DNA from: Chenopodium formosanum
Taxonomy: Eukaryota > Streptophyta > Magnoliopsida > Caryophyllales > Amaranthaceae
Assembly (NCBI GenBank): GCA_024500155.1
Contig: CM044879.1
Location: forward strand, 26,988,072-27,052,071
Reading direction: 5' to 3'
Length of the DNA stretch: 64,000 bases
The notes beneath the pieces were generated by a model. It did no database searches, had not been told where the DNA came from, and saw only the letters and a list, made by a program, of their open reading frames with translations. Below, piece after piece: positions 9,829 through 22,980 of the stretch (position 1 is its first letter; each line of letters starts with the position of its first letter). The position numbers and the translations under genes were made by a program.

Positions 9829-12800
9829 ATGAATAACTTATATGACAACGCAGAATTACCAATGAAACTCAATTTAAGGCTTAATCTCAGAAACTACAGG
9901 CAATGGGAGGGCGAATTGAGAAATGTTCTCACAAGCTTCAAGCTTGATGCTCGCCTATATGTTCCCGTTGAGAACAAGTGTGCTCCTGGTCAGGACCCTG
10001 AAATGCATGCAAAATTAGTTTTGGATGCAATCAAGGTCAAGAACCTAATACTGGATTCTATTCCAAACTGTTGGTATAATAGGTTCAGACGGTATGAGGT
10101 GACCAACTTATATCAATGTCTTCGTGCTATCTGCAGAGGTGGCATGGGGGCATTGGGTAGCGGAGGATCAAACGATCCACATGTAAGAGAGATCGTTAAC
10201 TCGATCCCTCAGATTTACTATTCCTGGGCTGACAGTTTGAGGTATGAGACTTACCGGATTCATGGTGACATAATGTCAAAGAAACTCTTACCTGGTCAGT
10301 CAGTGAGGAAACATGTCACTGAATTGGTTGATATGATCAACCAAATGGATGTCCTCGGGAAACCGATCGATGACGACTATGCACGTGACATTATCTTGTT
10401 CTCGCTCCATGCTGGTTTTGACATTGTGAGACTTTCTCATAATGATGAGGGATCATCAGCGAATTTGATCAACATCTTACTTAACCATGCTGAGGAGTAC
10501 CTGATTAGGAGAGATTGCCAGTGCTTCTATTGTGGTGGATGGCAAGTCCATACACCAGGGTGTCCCCATTATGCACCAGTGAAAACAGAAGGTAAGGAGT
10601 TACTTGATGTTTTTGTTGTAGAAATTAATCTTACTTCATCTTCCACTTGGGTATTTGATACCGGTTGTGGTGCTCATATCGTTAATGACGTGCAAGGCTT
10701 GAAAGGAAGTAGGAGGCTAGATCCAGGGGAAGTAACACTTCGAGTAGGAAATGGAGCAAAAGTTGCTGCACTTGCTATTGAGAGTTATCATTTGAGACTT
10801 CCTTCTGGATTAATTTTAATACTTAATAATTGTTATTTCGTTCCCAGCATTACTAAAAACATTATTTCAGTTCCAGTTTTAGACACTGAAGGTTTTTCGT
10901 TTGAAATGAGAGACAAGCGTTGTTTTATTTCGAAAGAAAATATGTTATATGCTAATGCTAGATTAATTAATGGTTTGTATGTTTTGGAATATACAACTCA
11001 TGTCTACAACATAGATCATAAAAAGCAGAAAACAGATGGTTCAAACCCAACTTACCTATGGCATTGTAGGCTTGGACACATTAACCAAAAGCGCGTCCAA
11101 AAATTACATAAGGATGGACTCCTTTCTTCTTTTGATTATGAATCATTTGAAAACTGTGAGTCATGCTTGCTTGGGAAAATGACTAAGTCACCCTTCACGG
11201 GTATAGGTGAAAGAGCTAGTGACCTTTTGGGACTCATACATACAGATGTATGTGGACCAATGAGTTCAAAAGCTAGGGGTGGATTTAGCTACTTCATTAC
11301 TTTTACTGATGATTTAAGTAGATATGGTTACATTTACTTAATGAAGCATAAGTCGGAAGCCTTTGAAAAGTTCAAAGAATTCCAGAATGAAGTACAAAAC
11401 CAGCTTGGGAAGACAATCAAGGCATTACGATCTGATCGTGGTGGCGAATATTTAACCCAAGAATTTGATGAACATCTGAGTAATTGTGGAATACTTTCAC
11501 AATTAACCCCTCCAGGGACACCTCAATTGAATGGAGTGTCAGAAAGGAGGAATAGGACTCTACTAGATATGGTTCGGTCCATGATGAGCTTTACTGATCT
11601 TCCCATATCCTTTTGGGGATATGCATTAGAAGCAGCTGCAAGAATACTAAATAGAAGCCCATCCAAAGCTGTAGAAAAGACTCTATATGAGATGTGGAAT
11701 GGAAAAGCTCCAAAATTGTCTTTTCTCAAGATTTGGGGATGTGATGTCTATGTAAAACGTTTACAAGGCGATAAGCTACACCCTAAATCACACAAGTGTT
11801 TCTTTGTGGGCTACCCCAAAGAAACGAAAGGGTATTACTTCTACAATCGCGAAGATAACAAAGTGTTTGTTGCTCGCAATGGTGTCTTTCTAGAAAAGGA
11901 ATTTCTATCTAGAAAGCCAAGTGGGAGTAAAGTGGTTCTCGAAGAAATTCGAGACGAGCAACAAATGGATGTGGATAACACCACATCAGAGGCGAGGGCG
12001 CATGAAACGATTAGTCATGCGTCGGAGCAAGCTAATTCCACCAGCGAGACTCCTATCGTCCCACTTGAATCTAATTCATGCGAAAATCTTCAAGGAGTTG
12101 GAGAGAAAATTTCTACTGTTGCTCCTACCCCACGTAGGTCCGCCAGAATCAGAAACAAACAGTTTGTCGAGGTTCTGTTAACTGAGGATTCTGAAATCTT
12201 CTTATTGGAGAATGAGGAACCCACAACCTACAAGCAAGCTTTGGTGAGCCCCAACTCAGATAAATGGCTTGAGGCCATGAAATCCGAAATGGAGTCAATG
12301 TCTGAAAATAAAGTGTGGACCCTAGTTGACTTGCCTAATGGGGTAAAACCCATTGGTTGAAAATGGGTCTACAAGATTAAAACAGACAAGGATGGAAATG
12401 CCTACATCCATAAAGCAAGACTAGTTGCAAAAGGGTTCAGACAGATTCATGGTATTGACTATGATGAAACCTTTTCCCCAGTAGCAATGCTTAAGTCCAT
12501 TCGGATTCTTCCAGCGATCGCCGCATTTTTCGATTACGAAATATGGCAAATGGATGTCAAAACCGCCTTCTTGAATGGGTTCTTGAAGGAGGAAGTGTAT
12601 ATGACACAACCTGAGGGTTTTGAAGATCCAGAAAATCCTAGAAAGGTATGCAAGCTTGAGTCAGTCAAGGAATGGTTGAAGAGTTGTTTTTCCATGAAAG
12701 ACTTAGGTGAAGCTGAGTACATTTTGGGAATCAAAATCCATAGAGACAGGTCTCGAAGGATGATTGGACTAAGTCAAGAAACTTATATTGATAAGGTTCT

Positions 12801-13584
12801 TGACAGGTTCGAGATGACAAACTCCAAGAGAGGTTTTCTCCCCATGTCCCATGGCATTACGCTCAGTAAATCTCAATGCCCGGTTATGCCAAATGAGATG
12901 AGACGTATGGCTATCATTCCTTATGCTTCTGCAATAGGATCGATAATGTATGCCATGATTTGTACAAGGCCGGATGTTGCATATGCTCTAAGCATGTGCA
13001 GCAGGTTTCAGGCAAATCCAGGTGAACCACACTGGACAGCTGCCAAGAACATCCTTAAGTACTTGAGAAGGACGAAAGGAATGTTTCTAGTGTATGGTGG
13101 CGAAGATGAGTTGGTTGTCAAAGGTTATACGGATGCGAGTTTCCAAACAGACAGGGATGACTTCAGATCTCAATCTGGATACATTTTCTGTCTGAATGGA
13201 GGAGCAGTGAGCTGGAAGAGTTCGAAGCAAAGCACTGTCGCAGACTCTACAACAGAATCAGAATATTTGGCTGCTGTTGAAGCAGCTAAGGAAGCTGTTT
13301 GGATAAAGAAGTTCCTGACTGAGCTGGATATTGTACCAAGTTCTCAAAAGGGTATCGAGATATATTGTGACAATAATGGAGCTATTGCTCAATCCAAGGA
13401 AGCTAGGTCACACTTCAAATCCAAACATGTAGAGAGGAAGTTTCACCTCATTCGAGAGATCGTTGACAGAGGAGATGTCAAGATGAGCAAAATTCACACG
13501 GATGAGAACATCGATGATCCGCTTACTAAACCCCTTCCAATGCATAAGCATGAGAAGCATACTAGTGCAACTGGATTGAAGTGA
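9829..13584 (+). pseudogene. Copia gag-pol polyprotein with nonsense codon and RT deletion
   Basis: The ATG at 9829 opens an ORF with these parts in order: gag capsid; a zinc-knuckle-like CFYCGGWQVHTPGC with the histidine shifted one place; aspartic protease (FDTGCGAHI); GAG-pre-integrase (HCRLGHINQ); integrase with TDVCGP, SDRGGEY and NGVSERRNR; then RT. A TGA at 12358-12360 replaces the expected Trp codon before KWVYKIK. RT resumes with MDVKTAFLNG, but CKL is followed directly by ESVKEWLKSCFSMKDLGEA, so the palm segment with the YGLKQ and YVDD motifs is absent. RNase H (GYTDASF, TESEY, YCDNNGA) is present to the end at 13584. Gag and integrase look intact. Confidence 0.93.
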
Positions 13585-14421
13585 ATGATGTAATTAGAAG
13601 TTGTTTTTGTTTTGAGAAAACAAATTACATATGTAATACATTCATTTGCAGAATTATGTTTAATCGGAAATTATTTTCTTCTCTTATTTAATTGTGGTTT
13701 CAAAATTAAATAAAATGTCCAAAATAATTATGGATTGATGGGCTCATCAGGTTGTCTATTCGATAGAGACCTGGTGTATGAAACCCCACAGGTGAACAAA
13801 ATCCACATATTATTTAAGTTCCTAGTTCGAAATCATTAAAGTGGACATAAATGATTTCAATGAATGGACTAGCATGTAAGATTGATTGGATAGCTCGGTT
13901 TCATGGGCTATAGGAGCATAGTGATAAGGCTCGGTCAATCACATGGATATGCATGAATGATGCAGGATCGAACTATAGACCAACTTTGAAGTTCAAGTAT
14001 AGAACTTCCGGATATATTAGTGGATTCCTTTGACATGAGTGGAACATTGATTTCATTCAATGGATGATATAACTGTGGTACATTCAAACGTCTACCCGTA
14101 ACTGGAGAATATAAAGGGTGTTTCCTGGTTATTTCAGAAGTTGAGTGGGAGCTTTGGTTGCCACAAGATTGGATAGAGTCTACCTATTAAATTAGGAATG
14201 TGTCATGTTTTGGCCTCTTGAAGAGGGAGAATTCAGAAAATGCATGGCCGTGCTCAAATGTGTTACATAGTAACCATTTGTTTTGCAATTCTAACTCGGA
14301 TTTCAAGAAACGATTTGTAGATTAATATGGATTAGCATAAGATGCAATCATATTATCAAATCGACACAAAATGACTTAAGGAATTTGAATATTGCGCACT
14401 TGTCTCAGACAAGTGGGAGAT
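13585..14421 (+). other. Copia 3' untranslated region and polypurine tract
   Basis: Non-coding, 0.8 kb. The purine-rich AAGTGGGAGAT at about 14411-14421 abuts the 3' LTR and is the likely plus-strand primer. Confidence 0.75.
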
Positions 14422-15204
14422 TGAAGGAATTGTGTCTTCGATAAGTGCAATTACTAGATATATCAAGGATCACTATTATGGAGATAATAAGTTCATTCTA
14501 TTGGGGCGTCATCCTCTGTTGCTAGACTATGAGAGATGATCTTTGGGCTAGTCAAATAGCCCAAAGCCCTTTAGAATGGATCCTATATTGGTCACACACA
14601 AGGGTATTGGGTTAAGCAAGTTAGAGGCCCATTAATGGGCCTCATGAGCAATCAATTAGTCATAAGCATGAGTGGGCTAAGTATAGTTTGAGTAGGAATA
14701 GGAAGTGGGCTTGGATTTGGACTTGGGCTATTATTTAGAGATGTAATCTATAAATAATAGCCTTGCCTAGGGTTGAATACACAAGTCACAATTAACAATA
14801 CAGTGAATTGTGAAACAAGCAACCACCATCCAAAGGGCCTCATCCTCCCTCTCTCACACGCCGCCTCTCACCTCACCTCTCACCCACGGCCGGCCACCCC
14901 TAGTGGTCACGTGGTGTTGCGCGGTGGTTCTTGCCTAGTTGATCCATCTCCGTAGAAGGTCGATAGAAGTGTTCTCTCGCGACTAACTAGCATTAGTGGA
15001 GGCCTTAATCCGTGCCCGTGGACTGAATAGAGGAATCGCATTTGAGGTTCTTTATCTCCGCATTGTTCTTGCTCGATCATCGTGGAATCACGCTTCAAAG
15101 GTATAATTCTTACTTCTTTATGTGTTATGCATGAGATCCTTGGTTTGGTGCTATATGAATATGAATCATGTTAATTCCGCATTTAGTACCTATAATCTCC
15201 TACA
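14422..15204 (+). repeat. Copia 3' LTR
   Basis: 783 bp, pairing with 6911-7693. Differences seen by eye: a G/A near 14745, a C/G near 15060 and a T/A near 15165. Confidence 0.95.
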
Positions 15205-16592
15205 AGCAGAAGCCGGATGAATCTTTGAGGGATTATATTAGGCGATTTAACAATGAGGCAAACACCATTCCGAAATTGCAACAGGAAATAGCTGTGATGG
15301 CTTTAATGAATGGATTGGTTGATTCTGATTTTAAACGATATCTTACAAGGAAGAACCTGCCGACATTGGCAGCGGCATTCAGCAAAGCTCATGATTACAT
15401 AAAGAGTGAGGAATTAATGAAGACAAGTAGTAGACATGTCGTTGCCGGGAAGGGGCAAAATCAGTATGAAGGGACATCGTCTGGAGGAAGTAGGCCGAGG
15501 GCTCCTGCCCCGGGAAGGGGAGGAGGAAGCCGGCAAGATGCCAGACCGATAAGGCTGCCAATGAGATATAGCACCTACACTCCCCTGAATACACCAAGGG
15601 CAGCAATCTACTCAGTAAATCAGAACAGAGAAGATTGGTCAAGGCCGATTCCCATGAAAGCAAGGTCGAGGGATGTGAAGAAGTATTGTATGTTCCATAG
15701 GGATGTGGAGCATTATACGGAGGAGTGTACACAATTGAAGGACAACATTGAGGAATTGATCAGAAAGGGGCATTTGACACAATACCGGTTGAATGCAGGC
15801 AGGAATCAGCAGCCGACACAAGCAGTTGAGAGGCAACGGATAGAGGTAAGGCCTGAAAGGGCGCAAGGAGGAATAGTTCGACAAGGGGATGCAGGAATAC
15901 CGCCGTTATCTACTGGAAGAGTAGATGTGATAACGGGAGGACCAATTCATGGAGGGACAATCAGTGGAGCAAAGAAGCATTTGGCAGAGCACCGTCATCT
16001 AGTTTGCGCTTTGGATGTAGACAATCGTCCTCGACCAGTGTCAATACCCCAGGTTGTGTTCACGAAAGAGGATGCACGGGGTGTAGTGTTCCCGCATGAT
16101 GATCCGTTAATCCTAATAACCAAGATAAATGGGGCTGATATCAAGAGAGTGTTGGTGGATGGAGGTAGCTCAGCAAATGTGTTGTTTATGCAAGCCTTCA
16201 ATAAGATGAATATAGGAAGGCAATACCTGAAACCGGTATCATATCCTGTAATTGGGTTTAATGGGTCGACTGTAAGGCCAAAAGGGAGTATTGTGTTACC
16301 GGTAAAGATGGGTGATGGGCCACAAGCAAGAGATGTGATGGCAGAGTTTCTGGTAGTGAATGTTAAGTCAGCCTACAACGCAATTATTGGGAGACCGATA
16401 ATACACGATATGCAGGCCGTTGTATCAACTTACCATCTGGAAATAGCTTATGTGTCGAATTTAGGAGCTGTAGAAAAGGTGTATGGGGGTCAGGTTATGT
16501 CAAAAGCCTGCTATGTGACAGCTTTGAAGAATCCAGTTGGTAGTGCTACGATACCATGTAATCCGATAAGGGAAAGCGAGCCGACAGTTTAA
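15205..16592 (+). pseudogene. Tat1 gag C-terminus and aspartic protease
   Basis: After the copia insertion the gag frame continues with KPDESLRDYIRRFNNEANTI, a basic Gly/Arg-rich stretch, and a zinc-binding motif CMFHRDVEHYTEEC of the Tat CxxH type. The protease follows with VDGGSSANVLF and IIGRPIIHDMQAV (flap and C-terminal region). The ORF ends at a TAA (16590-16592). The RT coding downstream is in the same frame, so gag-protease and pol are split by one stop codon. This portion has no internal stop or frameshift, but the gene is broken upstream. Confidence 0.88.
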
Positions 16593-16601
16593 GATTTAAC
16601 C

Positions 16602-17325
16602 ATGAAAAACTTTGATGCAAGACCTGAGGAAACACCAAGGCCGTTACCGGGGGGAGAAACTGTCCAAGTTGAATTGCAACCAGGTGACCCGAGTAGAACA
16701 GTGAAAGTCGGGGCTGATATGGATGTGGATACAAGGTGTAATTTGATAAGCTTGTTGCGTGAGAACGCAGATGTCTTCGCATTCTCACCAAGTGAAATGC
16801 CGGGAATACATCCAGAAGTGATGGAACATAAGTTGAATATTGATAGAAAATTCAGACCGATAAGGCAAAAGAAACGCAACTTCTCGACTGAGAAAATAGA
16901 AGCAATTCAGGCTGAGGTAAATAAACTCTTAGCGACAGGGTTCATCGAGCCTTGCACATATCCAGAGTGGTTGGCGAATGTAGTAATGGTGAGAAAGCCG
17001 ACAGGGAAATGGCGAATGTGTGTGGATTTTACAAATTTAAATAAAGCTTGCCCTAAGGATTGCTACCCATTACCCCGGATAGATAGGCTGGTAGACTCAA
17101 CCTCTGGTCATGCTATGCTTAGCTTTCTGGATGCATTTTCAGGATATCATCAGGTCAGCATGCATAAGGCTGATAGAAATAAAACGGCTTTCATAATAGA
17201 TGTAGGTGTATATTGTTATAAGGCAATGCCGTTTGGGTTGAAAAATACAGGGGCGACTTACCAGAAGTTGGTGGACAAGATATTTGAGAAGCAGAAAGGT
17301 CGGAATGTTGAGGTATATGTGGATG
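16602..17325 (+). pseudogene. Tat1 pol, RT N-terminal half
   Basis: In frame after the TAA, this encodes the fingers and palm of a gypsy reverse transcriptase: KLNIDRKFRPIRQKKR, YPEWLANVVMVRK, CVDFTNLNKACPKD, FSGYHQVSMHKAD and CYKAMPFGLKNTGATYQ. It runs to VEVYVD, where the solo LTR cuts the second aspartate codon of the catalytic YVDD motif. The rest of pol resumes at 19554. No other lesion is visible in this half. Confidence 0.9.
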
Positions 17326-19553
17326 TGTAGGGAATATTTCAAGCATCATGATAACCCCAAACTTGAACCCCACTGTGATCATACACTAAAGTACGGTGGC
17401 GTTCCAAAGGGAAAGACAAAGAGCAAAAAGAGTCGCCAACAAGTTTTAGGAACTTGTAAACCCAAAAGACAATCCAAAAGGACCATCAACTACTCCATAA
17501 GGTCTTGAACCAAACAGGGTCCGGGGATGAGGGTACGAATCCAATCTACAAAAGAAAGGACCCGCCCTATAAAATAGGCCTCTACTTTGTTATGCTCGTA
17601 TTCATGTGCGCTTTTCGAATAACATACAAACATTATATTAATCCTACCCTGTTTATCTATGTTGGTTGAATATTAATGCACAAATAAGACTATTATTGGC
17701 GATCACTTGAGTTAAAATCACATTAGCCTAAACCAAATTATTTATTATCTTATTAAGCGTGATTTCAAGTACAAATTCCCTTTAACAATCATAAAAGGTG
17801 TGATCAAGCAATAACAATAAAATAAATCAAGCAACATAATAATAATAATAAACAATGAAAATAATGATGATGATAATAGCATGATAAGGCATAATAAAGT
17901 TTAAATATAATAGCAAGATCCTAGGCATGATACTAACAAGATTAATAACAAATCCTAGCATGTCACTAAACAATAAAGATCAAAGCTTTAAACCTAACAT
18001 GATACTAACATGCTAACATGATATTAGAAAGAATTAAAGGCACCCTAAACATGATACTAAAAAGAATTAAATAACATCCTAACATAATAATAGAAAGCAT
18101 AAAATACATCCTAACATGATACTAGGAATCATAAAACAATAATAAGCATGCGATCTACGTTGTGAAAGAAATAGGAAGTAAGCTAATCTACTTACTTGGA
18201 AGCCTCGTACCTCTTTCTAATAACAAAATACACAAGTTAGTAAACTTCAATGAAAATAATAAAGAACAATTAAAGAATTAAATTGAAATCAAGATTAAAT
18301 AAAGTTTAGACTAGTTTTGGACCAAACCCTCAGAAATATCGAACCTTGCACGTCTAGGGCGAAGGCAACTTCGAACTTGGCTAAGAGACTCTAAGTCTTG
18401 TGAATGCGGAATATTGTTTGTAAAAAGCTAGTTTAGAAAGAGAGAGAAAGAAAGCATATATTGCTCAAGAGAGAAAAGAGAGAATTAAGAAAGAATGAAT
18501 GAGAATTGATGACTGTTGATTGAGAGAATTGATTATTGATGATGAGAGTTGATGAATAAAAACAGAGGTTCGGACCCTATTTATAAGAAAACAGTCCGGA
18601 AAATCATAGAATTTGATAAGGAATAAAACTCCACGCTGTCGCTAATCAAACCGACCTTGTCGCCAAAGATTTATCTTGTCGCCAGGCGACAGAGTCTGTC
18701 GCGAGGCGACAAACCTGTCGTTTCGCGACAACACAGTTTTTTGCGGATTTTGTTTTAATCATATCTTTTAATCTAGAAGTCCAAATAAGTCATATAATAT
18801 GTCGTTGGAAAGCTCTTGAAGTATACTTTCTAATGAAATTAGAATCAGATTAAAATCTTCTGTAGATAAAACTATATGGATAGAGTTTCGTATTCTTTTC
18901 ATATCTTTTTCGTTATAGCTCGGATTTATTATTATGATATATCATTAGAAAGATGATTTCAAGATCTATCCAACCATATAAAATTTGGATAAAAATATAT
19001 GAGGCACGAAAATAATATCTGACAATCTTTGAACATCTTTAAATCCGAATAGAATTAGGAAAGTTTTAAAAAAGGAAGGTTTATATTTAAATCAAATTCT
19101 ATGATCTTATCTTTTCAAAAAAGGATAATTAAGATATTTTAGAAACTTATAGAAGATTCTAATCAATCCTAATTAGTTTAGGAATAGGATTAAACCTTGG
19201 GACCCTCCTCATGATCATTGGGTCGTAGGTAAAATCCGGTTTGGGCCCAGTTTAGTATTTTGGCCATAACTTCCTCATTATTCATCGGAATTGGGCTTAT
19301 AAAATATCGTTGGAAAGGTCTTTTCAAGCCCCATCCAACTACACCATTATTGGACCCTTATCATGGACCAAAATAAACTGAAATGGACGTTTTTATAAAA
19401 TAGAATTGGCTTTCGAAAACAGAAAGAAGGATTTTAATAAAAACTAACCGCAACACTTGACTTTTCACACTTTTGCCTCATTCGATTATGTTTTGACGTG
19501 AAAGGTATTCATCACTAGGTTTGGTTTTGGGGAGACACAAATGGGTGTCTACA
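17326..19553. mobile_element. Solo LTR inserted in the Tat1 RT catalytic motif
   Basis: This 2,228-bp block starts TGTAGGGAA, ends GTGTCTACA (inverted TGTAG/CTACA tips) and is flanked by GGATG at 17321-17325 and 19554-19558. It has no gag or pol coding, no primer site after a first LTR, and its start is not repeated inside. It is therefore best read as a solo LTR left by recombination of a larger element whose internal part is not in the window. It contains a short cluster of CTGTCGC/GCGACAG inverted motifs at about 18640-18735. Confidence 0.85.
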
Positions 19554-22080
19554 GGATGATACGATAGTAAAGAGTAAAGAAAAAGGGGACCATATTGCGG
19601 ATTTGAGGGAAACCTTTGAGACGTTAAGGAAATATCAGATGAAGCTCAATCCTGAAAAGTGCGTGTTTGGGGTCAGGTCAGGGAAATTTTTGGGATTTAT
19701 GGTCAGTGAACGGGGGATAGATGCAAATCCTGATAAGGTGAATGCAGTACTTCAAATGAAACAACCAAAAACCATTCGTGATATACAGAGACTGACTGGC
19801 AGAATGGCGGGATTAACCAGATTTATCAGCAAATCAGCTGATAAGGCACTTTCGTTTTTTATGATACTGAGAAAGAATAAGGCATTTGAGTGGGGAAAGG
19901 AACAAAGTGATGCCCTGGAAGTAGTGAGGAATCATCTTAGATCTCTTCCCACAATTGCCAGACCCGAGAAGGGGGAAGTGCTGCAATTGTATATCTCAGC
20001 ATCACCAAAAACGGTAGCAGCCGTTTTGTTGGTAGAAAGGAAGAAGCAACAACAACCAATATACTTTGTCAGTCATGTTTTGAATGCGGCAGAGCGTAGA
20101 TATCCAGTGATAGAGAAAATGGCATTAGCAGTAATAGAGGCAGCTAGGAAGTTGAGGCCATACTTTGATGCACACCCAATAGAGGTGCTAACCAATCACC
20201 CCTTAGAGAAATCGCTGCGTAAAATGGATACATCTGGTAGATTACTGGCATGGGCAGTTGAGTTGTCGGAGTATGAAATAAGCTACAAGCCTAGAACATC
20301 AATTAAGGCTCAAGCATTATCAGATTTTATTGTTGAAACCACATACACCGATGAAGAGGAAGAATTGGGAACATGGCAGGTATCAGTTGATGGATCATCT
20401 ACAGCAACAGGGGCAGGGGCTGGAATTGTGATAACGGCTCCGGATGGGAAATTATTTGAATATGCCATAAATTTTAAGTTCAAGGCAACAAATAATGAAG
20501 CCAAGTACGAAGCTACGGTGGCCGGAATGCAGTTGTCAATAGCAGTATTAGCAAAACGGCTAGTTTTGACAACTGATTCCCAGCTGGTATCAAGTCAATT
20601 CAGTGGGGAGTATGAAACCCGAGAGACGGCAATGGTGAAATATTTGGAGAAGATGAAGCAATTAGCAGCTCAGTTGCAATACTTTGAGATCAAATTAGTT
20701 CCGAGATTGAAAAATGCTCAAGCAGATGCGCTGCCAAGATTGGCAAGTTCAAGTTTTAACGACTTGGAAAGGACAGTCATGGTGGAGGTTTTAAAGCAGA
20801 GAAGCATAGATGAGATGTCGGCAGAGGTATTATGTGTTGATGTTGGGAATTAGTGGTATGATAAAATACTGGCATACATCGTTCATGGTGTAGGGCCAAC
20901 AGATAAAGGGGAGCTGAAAAGATTGCGGAAGGATAGTGTATGGTTCGTTATGTACCAAGGCCAGTTATACAAAAGGGGGTTTTCACTACCATTGCAAAGA
21001 TGTATAACGGATTTTGAGTCAGCAAGATTAATAGAAGAATTGCATGAGGGAAGCTGTGGTAACCATCTCGGAGCAAGAGCCTTTTCCAGAGAAGCAATGA
21101 AAAGGGGGTACTACTGGCCGACAATGAATGCAGACGCAATGGCTTACGTTAAAAAATGCGAGAAGTGTCAAAAGTTTGCCCCAGTTATCAACTTGCCCCA
21201 AATGACCTAACTCCGATATTAAATCCAATCCCTTTCGCTCAATGGGGAATGGATATAGTAGGCCCGTTCCCATCGGCCACGGGTGGAAGAAAATTTCTGA
21301 TAGTGGGAATTGACTATTTCACAAAGTGGATTGAAGCAGAACCGGTTGCGAAGATAACGGCATCGGAAGTGAAAAAGTTTATATGGAAGAACATCTTCAC
21401 AAGGTTTGGGTTGCCAATGGCGATGGTTTTTTATCATGGAACCCAATTTGACTGTAAGCCAGTCAAAGATCTCTTAACGATGTACAAGGTGAAATTTGCT
21501 TATGCAGCAGTATGCCATTCACAGTCTAAAGGCCAGGCAGAAGCAGCAAATAAGCAAATCGTGACAGCAATTAAGAAGAAGATCGAAGATGCAAAGGGTT
21601 TGTGGGCAGATTTGATGCCTGAGATATTGTGGGCAAACAGGACAACAGTAAGAGAAGCCACAGCCTTATACTCTAGTTTTTGGAATAGAGGCAGTCATAC
21701 CAGCAGAAGTCGGGTTGCCGACATTTAGGGTTCAACATTACTGTGAAGACCAAAATGATTTACTCCTACGACAACAGTTAGATTTCTTGCCAGAGCTAAG
21801 AGTAAAAGCAGCAGTTAAGTCAGCTGTATTTAAGGAAAGAATGTCAAGAGCCTACAACAGAAGAGTATCTCATTGGCCGTTAAGTAAAGGAGATCTGGTA
21901 CTACGAAGAACAGTAGCAACCGGTAAGGGGAATGAAGATGGAAAACTGACTGCAAGTTGGGAAGGGCCTTATCGAATTAGAGATGTTGTCATCCAAGGAT
22001 CATTTTATCTGGAAACCCTGGATGGGACACCCCTAAAGAATGTATGGAACTCAGCTGTATTGAAGAAATACTATGTGTAA
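19554..22080 (+). pseudogene. Tat1 pol: RT C-terminus, RNase H, second RNase H and integrase, broken
   Basis: RT resumes with KLNPEKCVFGV and FLGFMVSERGID. Next come the RT connection/RNase H (FVSHVLNAAERRYP, PRTSIKAQALSDF), a second RNase H-like domain (SVDGSSTATGAGAGI, KATNNEAKYEA, TTDSQ) characteristic of Tat, and integrase. The integrase zinc region GNHLGARAF to CEKCQKFA is present. The core has GMDIVGPFP and KGQAEAANK, but the position usually DNG reads YHG, so the second catalytic Asp is lost. Further damage: TAG at 20851-20853, frame changes near 21200 and 21715. The C-terminal domain ends at 22080 (SAVLKKYYV). Confidence 0.9.
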
Positions 22081-22980
22081 TATATAATTTTTATATGAAG
22101 CCGATGTCAACAAAGATATCGGTGATGAATGAAGAGGTATTCAGACAACGTGTGTTGAAATAGGCATCCTCCATTTAACAGAACACCGTTAAATGGGATG
22201 GACAGCTCAAAACCGCTTCCGTGAAGTTAATAGATATACAACCTGATCAGTTGTATACGTTAACTCACGAGGTTTCTGGTTCAAAATATAATACCGGCCA
22301 AATCAATTCGAGTATACGCCGATATGAGACGTAGCTGAAAGTGATCGCCGAGAGGGTACCTAACTGGCTGAAATGGCAAAGCAGTAGGTGACCGATGTTA
22401 TTATCTGAACCAACAACGAGCATATACTACTCAATGTACATAGCTCTAACATGAACTATGTACACTGGGGGGAGTAAGGAATGATATGATATTTGTGATA
22501 TCTATAGTATATTGTTAGCTGATATTTGTGATATCCATAGTACGTTGAAAGATGTCGGGTATCTGACAAGCTACATCAGACAAGCCACCAGGTAAATCTT
22601 TATTTTTTGCAATCTTTTACATATTATAATTTGCAAGACAAAGCAGTTATCGTAACATTATTTAAAAAAAAAAAAACAAAACAAAAAAAACTAAAAAAAA
22701 AAAGGGGCAACTTAGAAAATGATAAGCAAAGATAGCACAGTTACGATAAGGGGCGTAAAAGTTCGTAGACAATTAGCAGATAATGAAAATAAAAATAAGT
22801 TTACATGACAGATAAAGTTGACAATCGACAGGCATCACCACAAAAAAGGGGTATATGCCGATAAAACAGCATTGTCAAAATAAATGTTAACACATACAAA
22901 AGACAATAAAAGAATTATAGCTGATAAGGCCCAATAATACAAGACCCACAAGAAGATGTCGGTGATGACTGCCCGCCCCT
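22081..22980 (+). other. Tat1 non-coding region after integrase
   Basis: No ORF is supported on the plus strand. It contains a purine stretch CACTGGGGGGAGTAAGG near 22464, a tandem copy of a GATATTTGTGATATC segment (about 22489-22550) and an A-rich run near 22660-22704. The 3' end of the antisense gene lies at its right edge. Confidence 0.6.

Larger units (their letters stand above)
6911..15204 (+). mobile_element. Ty1/copia retrotransposon nested in Tat1 gag
   Basis: 8,294 bp with 783-bp LTRs at both ends and the host pentamer AGCAG duplicated at 6906-6910 and 15205-15209. Removing it restores the gag reading frame across the junction, so the site is a simple insertion. The LTRs differ at only about three positions by eye, so the insertion is recent. 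Order: LTR, primer site TGGTATCAG, 2.1 kb leader, gag-pol, 0.8 kb 3' region, polypurine tract, LTR. Integrase precedes reverse transcriptase, which defines copia. The pol gene lacks the RT catalytic region, so the copy is non-autonomous. Confidence 0.95.
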
